DNA of 64,000 bases from Globodera rostochiensis (lineage: Eukaryota > Nematoda > Chromadorea > Rhabditida > Heteroderidae), in NCBI GenBank assembly GCA_018350325.1, contig JAEVLN010000011.1, positions 2,042,449 through 2,106,448 on the forward strand, read 5' to 3'. Shown piece by piece: positions 58,517-64,000 of the stretch. The position numbers were made by a program, and so were the translations under genes. How positions within the stretch are numbered: position 1 is the first letter of the stretch; every line of letters starts with the position of its first letter. The notes under the pieces were generated by a model. The model was given only the letters and a program-made list of their open reading frames with translations. It had not been told where the DNA came from and did no database searches.

Positions 58517-60802
58517 TTGGTGCTGTTTTGATTGGGTTGGGTGGTCCTTCTCAGTCACCGTAAAGCTTTTTACCACATTTGTATATCTCTTAATTTGTTT
58601 TTTTTATTCTGTGCTCTCTGATCAACGTTTTCTGAACATAATTTTTGCAATCGAAAGCATATTAAATGGCCATGATCTTAGCTAAATGGTGCTAGCATTT
58701 TTATTTTCCATGTTTTTTTCCTCACAAAGTTTCATTGTGTCACACTGAATCCCGACCCTTTATGACCGACCATTCATTCATTATTACTTTATAACAAAGG
58801 GATTGAGCGGAATTTCATAATTTGAATTAAAAAAAAGATAATAAAAACAAATGAGTGAAAATTTAAAATTTAAGATATTATGAATGAAAAATTCCGCCCA
58901 ACCTTTTAATTAGGTGCCGCTGGGCGGGGATCCCCCGTCAAACCGGGGAACGGGGATCCGTTTTAGTGTCCGGGGGTATTTGGAGTAAAATGTATAAATA
59001 ATAAATGGATAACATTTTTTTGGTCGGATGATTGTGAAATGGAGAAGAAGAAGAAGGAAGAAAATATTGAGGACAAAAAGACAACGACCGCCCACAATTC
59101 CGACTTCCGAAAATTTTTTGACAATGCGGACGGAATTCGAAGTAATACCCGAGTGAAAACTCATTTTATTTTTTAAATTTAATAGTCTTTTTATTGTTTC
59201 TTAGTCATCGCTCAAAAAAACCTTCATTTTTTTTTTGCAAATTAGAAACATTTCCTAATTGACTTCACTAAAACTTAAATTTTTCCCCCGGTAGCGCCTA
59301 TCGGTACCACCGGAACTCACCCATTCCCAACTTCAAAAAAATATCGTATTTTCAAAATTTTGGTCTTAACAAAATTGAGTCAAAAATTCAAAATTTTCTC
59401 GGCGGCGCCTATCGGCACTGCCAACCCTTCCCCTCCCCCAGAAGTGAAACATAATTCCCAAAACCCTGTATTCCTGCCTAATTAAAAAAAAGCAATGAAA
59501 CCCAAAAATACATTCCTAAGAAATTGAACATTTTTTGAATTCCCTGCGGCGCCTTTGGTCACCCCAACAAAAACCCTTAATAAAAATCCCTAAAATTTTC
59601 AATTTCACGAATTTTTGAACCTAAAATTAAAAAATGTTCAAAAACTTATTTTTTGCAGTCAAACTTGCAATTGTTAAATGTTTGATTTTTTAGTGTTTTT
59701 AATTCGTAAATTGATTATCAAGTCAAGGCAACATATTTAAGAAAATTTTTAAAACTTCCGAATTCCGAGTTCCGAACATTTTTGACAATGGAATTGCGAC
59801 TTTCGAAAAATTTAAGTGAAATAAACTAATTACAAATTTGAGAAAAAAAATGTCGTGCAGAAGTGTCGAACGTTGGGGCTCCGTTACTGATCGATCGGGG
59901 GCAGGCCATCGTCAGTGGCAGCATGTATATGTACGGGGTTTGGGCTAAAAAGTCGGCATCGTGCTGAAACCGAAGAAGAAGCAGTGCGGATGAATGTGGC
60001 AGGGTTGCCGCGGGTTGAGAAAAATGTCGGTTCGGGTTTCGGATCGGGAAAAAACCGGGTTTCTTTCCACGGGTTTCGGGTCTTCGGGTTAAAAATTTTT
60101 TTCTTCAAAATTTTAACCAAAAATCAAAATCAATATGTAAAATCATAAATTGGTAAATAATGGTGCCAAACAACAATTTCCCCAAGCTTTATCAAAGGGT
60201 TCTTCAAATCTGTGAAGTATTATACCAGCCGTCGAAAACAGCCTCTTTTTTTTGAGACTTGCTTTTCGTAAAAGATTTGCAACCAAATTTTAAAATATGG
60301 CAATTTTTTGAAGCTTTTTAGGAATTGGAAAGGCCCGGCGGCGCCGATAGGTGCCGCCGGGAGAAAATTTTGAATTTTTGTGTGGCACATTGTTTTCAAA
60401 ATTACGATTAATTTATACATTTATTTCTCAACATAAAGTGCGCGGGGGGGGGGGGTCCTATTCAGCGATATTTACCTCCAAATTTGTAAGCCCCAAGCTT
60501 GTGAACATTGTGCTGTGATCCAACATATTCTATTCATTTATTCGCCTCATTCGTCTCATCTTCCATCATTAAAATAAATTCCAAAAGTGGCTGTTTGGGG
60601 GGGGGGGGAATTGTGCGGTGATTCACTCCATTCGATGTGTTCATTTCATTTGTTTATAATATTACGCTTGCTCCCGACGGATGGCTTTTTCAGAACGTTC
60701 AGTCACCAAATTTGAAGGATTGCATTTCAAATATTTAAGCTAATGAATTAGGAAAAAGGAAAAGCATATAAGGGGGGATACATCGGTTGTTACGCTGTTC
60801 AA
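58517..60802. other. Intergenic
   Basis: AT-rich, no supportable gene. GGCGGCGCC-type blocks with CTATCGG (about 59290-59310, 59400-59420, 60337-60360) recur in both orientations and look like fragments of a dispersed repeat. Poly(G) runs occur near 60446 and 60599, and a TATAAGGG lies near 60767. Confidence 0.4.
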
Positions 60803-60852
60803 ATGTTCTGTCGTTTGCGTTTTGATTTCAAAGGCTCCCCGGTGCCCCCACA

Positions 60853-61062
60853 ATGCTGCTGGTTGCATCAATTTTTCGAGGCTTCACAATTCCAAATATC
60901 GAAGCACCGCCGGCCGACCCGTCGACGACCATCGGCGGAGTTGGGGACGGATTGTTTGAAAAGAAATGGTTTAATTCACATCAATTTTTGTCCCACAAAT
61001 TCCGATGTCCCGCCATTAGCCGCCGGCCGAATGATTCATCATCGAAAAAATCATTTAACTAG
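60853..61062 (+). CDS. Possible small secreted protein
   Basis: A 69-codon ORF starts MLLVASIFRGFTIPNIEAPP, with GGVGDGLFEKKWFNSHQFLS in the middle and a basic end. The N-terminus is weakly signal-peptide-like. A TATAAGGG lies about 85 bases upstream. An overlapping frame from 60803 (MFCRLRFDFKG) is also open. The first 60 or so bases recur in inverted form near 63.75 kb, which weakens the case for a gene. The family is unknown. Confidence 0.3.
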   Translation: MLLVASIFRGFTIPNIEAPPADPSTTIGGVGDGLFEKKWFNSHQFLSHKFRCPAISRRPNDSSSKKSFN

Positions 61063-61489
61063 CCTAACGACTCGTCGTACACCATTCATTTTATTCATTC
61101 ATTGTTTGGGAAAAGTCAGCCAGCATTTTCTGCCATTTCCATTTTCTGTGTCCCACCCCCACAGCAAACAGTGCATACAATTTGTTCTTATAAATAATAA
61201 AATAGTAATTAATAAGGATTTTACGTAATTAAATTTGGGACCGATGTTTTTGTTCCCCATTAAATACCCCAGGCATTTGGATTAAATAATGTATAAATAA
61301 TATAAATGGATGGGCATTTGGGTCGATTGGATTGAGGTGAATCAATTGGGAAGAAAAAGTTGGGGTGGTCAAAGAGACAACGACGGACCCACTTTTGCAA
61401 TACGGACTCCAACATTGTTAATCACCTTAAACAACGTTCAGGATTGATGTTTCATTCCTCCCCCCATCTAATTGTTTCCCACTAATCTT

Positions 61490-61740
61490 TGTTCTTCCAG
61501 CAATTACCTAACAATTGTTCCCCCCGGGGCGGAACAGGCCAACCCTTCTCCCAGAGATCACTTTGGGTTGGCCAACCCAATTTTTGGAGGTGAATCCTCC
61601 TGAGCGAAGTCACTGTCCCGAGACCAGTGTGGGGAGGGCCCGGCCCCAATTGTACCCCATTTTTACAGTAAATGGGACTCGAACCCACGTCCTCCACCCA
61701 ATCCGTGGAAGCTCTTCCAACTGAGCTACCGGGGGCGTCC
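61490..61740 (-). mobile_element. tRNA-derived SINE-like element
   Basis: On the minus strand the 5' end reads like a tRNA: CGGTAGCTCAGTTGGAAGAGC with the A box at 61728-61717, an anticodon-like stem TCCAC/GTGGA, and B box GGGTTCGAGTCCC at 61686-61674. The loop lacks U33 and the 3' acceptor strand does not pair with the 5' end, so it is not a working tRNA. A body of about 170 bases (GGGCCGGGCCCTCC, GGATTCACCTCC) follows to about 61490. This is the arrangement of a tRNA-headed SINE. Confidence 0.65.
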
Positions 61741-61987
61741 CATTTGCTTTCTTCTTTATGGATGATCTTTTGCCCCCGCCACAGGCGTTTTAACCGTTCG
61801 CTTCCAACTAGCGGAACACTCAAATCCTTACATTACCTCAAATAAAAGAGTTTTGTATTTGGACGTTGAATCGTCTGGGGAACAACGCCCGGGGCCTCCC
61901 CCCCCCCCCGCTTTTGGGACTATTCACTCTCAAGAAAGGGTCAGCCACTATTTTTGGATTGGATTTTAGATCAGCAAAACGATCGTT
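61741..61987. other. Short intergenic spacer
   Basis: No gene. It contains a poly(C) run near 61900. Confidence 0.35.
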
Positions 61988-62442
61988 ATGATATTTTGTG
62001 CCACGATCATTATTTTAGTGTTGCTCAATGCTCAGCATGTGGCGCTTGCAGAAGCCGCTGACGAAAATGGGAATGGCACGTTTTCTTAACGCTTTTTGAG
62101 AGATAATTTAAATTTTCTAACTTTTCGAAGTTTCTATTTTTGTTAATTGTGTTAATAATTGCTATTTTATAAATGTTTTAATTTTAGATGCCGATGCCGA
62201 AGTGAAAGAATTGCGTTTGAAGGTTGAGCAAATGACGCAGGAAATGGGGCAGCAGAAGGAATATGTTTCTCAACTCGAGACGAAGAATCTGTTACTCGAG
62301 AATGAGAATAATGTGCGTTTTTTAGAGCATTTATTAATTTAAACATTTAATTCTAATTTAACTGAAGGGAGAGACGACGCTCGAGGCCAATGCCACGTCC
62401 ATTGATAGTGCTTGCCAAAAAGAGGAACATGCAGAGGGGTGA
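61988..62442 (+). CDS. Small secreted coiled-coil protein
   Basis: Three exons: 61988 to about 62075, 62188-62312 and 62368-62442, about 95 residues. The N-terminus FCATIIILVLLNAQHVALA is a good signal peptide. Exon 2 encodes a heptad-like coiled coil (AEVKELRLKVEQMTQEMGQQ ... LLLENENN). Exon 3 ends with NATSIDSACQKEEHAEG and a stop, with one N-glycosylation-type site (NAT). Exons 2 and 3 join in phase 0. Exon 1 to exon 2 keeps frame only if the donor is a GC (AATG|GCACGT); no GT donor in the right phase is present. The family is unknown. Confidence 0.5.
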
Positions 62443-62696
62443 ATGAATGTTGATTGACTATTAGGCTTTGCCTCGACCCTTCGGGGGGGGGGGGGGAATC
62501 GGGGTACGGTATGTCTGTTTGAGCGGGGAGTGAACGACAAAAATGCCGGGGTTCCGGATGCAAGCCATACAGAGGCGGCCTACCTTTGGCGCCGATCGAG
62601 TTTATGAAGCTCGGGTCAGGACCAAATCCGTACATTTTGACTTTTGTTTAATATTTTTAATATTTGGTCCTTCCCTTCCCACCCTCAAGATTGATT

Positions 62697-63302
62697 ATGA
62701 TAATTGTCTACGGAACGCTTGGGTTTGGCGCGTTCAATTTGCTTGTGCAGCACATCAACGTTTGCTTTCCGCCCAAGCAAAATCAAAACTGGAATACGGT
62801 ATTTGTCGGGATACGATACACCACCATTGTGTACAATTGCTTTGTCTCCACTATGTCTCTTTATGCATTTACAGACAAACGGTATGTTTTTGTTGTCAAC
62901 GTTGAATTTTTATCGGTATTTTTTCGTTAGGATTCTCCTGCAAAAATTTACCCCGGATCTTCACGCAAATTTAAAATGGTTTTGGCTTTCCCACAGTTTC
63001 TCAATCATTACCATCGTTATCGCAACGATTTGTGCTTTGTCGGCTTTTGTCTGATCGCGTGGGCTTTTTACGCTGTCTGCGACTGGAAGAAAAAGTTCGG
63101 GATGAAGCAGCAGCTCAAACAAATTTACAGAAACTTTCGCTATCTTGTCGTTATCTACTTTGGAGTTTTCGGCGCTTTGTACCAGTTTGTTGGCATTGAC
63201 AACCTTTTGGCACCGTTTATCGCCGTTGTTTCCACGCTTCTTTATGCTTTGTTCTATTATTGTATTGCTAAGAACTCCATCCGAAAAGAATACAAAGAAT
63301 AA
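62697..63302 (+). CDS. Multi-pass membrane protein, frame interrupted
   Basis: Exon A (62697-62881) encodes two hydrophobic segments (GTLGFGAFNLLVQHI; VYNCFVSTMSLYAF) and splices in phase 2 to 62931. That frame gives another segment (SIITIVIATICALSAFV) and then stops near 63052. A second frame, open from about 62976 to the TAA at 63300-63302, holds LCFVGFCLIAWAFYAV, RYLVVIYFGVFGALYQF and APFIAVVSTLLYALFYYC and ends IRKEYKE. Together they make five or six membrane spans, like part of a nematode serpentine receptor. Either a frameshift or an unseen splice separates the halves. An earlier exon may be missing. I cannot name the family. Confidence 0.5.
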
Positions 63303-64000
63303 TCGAAGTAAGCGCCGCCATGCATCAATGATCAATCATTGTCAAATTCGATCCTTTGGGCATTCAAATCCTCCCATTGTGTCCTTCTCTCATCATCACT
63401 ATATCAGTTTCTTATTTAATAAGTTATAATCCATTTATTCCATTTCAAATCTTGGCACCTTTCCAACGCATTTTCAATTAAATTTAGCTTTTTGTCGGAA
63501 TGTTTAATGCATCATTTAATCTATTGGATTATTTCTCCTAATTGTTTAAGTAAAATACTTATTCTTCTTTTTCTGTGAGTTATTTTATAAAAAACATTTC
63601 TCTTTAAACAACAAAATTCCATTTAACGAAAAAAATTAAAAGCGCTAGGCATTTTGATGGCACATATAGCCCACTCTTTGTCAAGCCTAAACATGGCACT
63701 TTTTGGCTTGAGGCGACCACCAGCAGCATTGGGGACGCCCGGGGGGGGGGGGGGTCCTTTGAAATCAAAACGCCAACGACAGAAAATTTGAATTCTTACG
63801 GTGTAACAGCTACCGAGCACCCCACAACCCTCCCAACAATCATTTTTGTAATAGGTAACAAAACAATTCTTTCGGTTAAAATTGAATTGAATGTTTACCG
63901 GTTCTTTTTTCGTTATGCTTTCTCCTGCAATTCAGAATAAATGCCATTTGGGGGTTTTGGGCCTATCAAAAGGACGTGTCACCTTTTTCGCCCCTTTAAA
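63303..64000. other. Intergenic with inverted copy of the 60.8-kb sequence
   Basis: AT-rich. Around 63725-63790 the minus strand matches 60805-60865 (TTTGATTTCAAAGG and CAATGCTGCTGGT in common), with a poly(G) run between. No gene is called. Confidence 0.45.

Noticed and set aside
61664..61737. Functional tRNA gene on the minus strand
   Set aside because: Acceptor strands do not pair and the anticodon loop lacks U33; better explained as a SINE head.
61482..61823. 113-codon minus frame with GSSVGRASTDWVEDVGSSPI
   Set aside because: It is the translation of a tRNA-like SINE head, a well-known false protein.

Overview
The window is nuclear DNA from a nematode, most likely a plant-parasitic cyst nematode (Globodera/Heterodera-like). 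Three things point there. Several genes encode the nematode-specific ground-like domain. Two genes belong to an F-box-like family whose VCDD / KWLHTP / RCPIARDE-type signatures I know as expanded in Globodera. At least two introns fit the protein families only if they use GC-AG splice sites. The phylum is close to certain; the genus is an inference. The DNA is AT-rich, with small GC-richer exons, short introns and many poly(C)/poly(G) tracts.

1-10.3 kb: a head-to-tail array of seven ground-like (hedgehog-related) genes, the first truncated by the window edge. Each encodes a signal peptide, a Gly/Cys-rich segment, a dibasic RRKR/RKKR cleavage site and a C-terminal ground-like domain. Each carries an intron at the same place in the domain. 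Four have a clear TATAAAAG box. The last two copies are almost identical.

10.4-20 kb: a small secreted protein gene, a gene with a reading-frame break, a decayed F-box-like gene, a Cys-rich mini-ORF and low-complexity DNA.

20.2-25.1 kb: a secreted multi-ShKT protein whose last intron is filled by a minisatellite. 27.2-29.9 kb: a complete seven-exon NK-2-class homeobox gene.

31.7-41.8 kb, minus strand: a class II phosphoinositide 3-kinase (Ras-binding, C2, helical, kinase, PX and C2 regions). It hosts a foldback-type inverted repeat in an intron.

43.1-48.1 kb: a 5-kb minisatellite of about 34 units of about 150 bp. 49.8-54.1 kb: a complete eleven-exon Cbl-type E3 ubiquitin ligase (sli-1-like) with a tRNA-Leu(AAG) in the intron that splits its RING finger.

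54.8-58.5 kb: parts of a DUSP15/22-like phosphatase whose large intron appears to contain an intact F-box-like gene on the opposite strand. 60-64 kb: small secreted or membrane protein candidates, a tRNA-derived SINE and an inverted pair of related sequences.

The PI3K, Cbl, DUSP and homeobox genes are conserved signalling or developmental genes. The ground-like array, F-box-like copies, ShKT gene and small secreted ORFs are the fast-evolving, lineage-specific part. No operon is evident.
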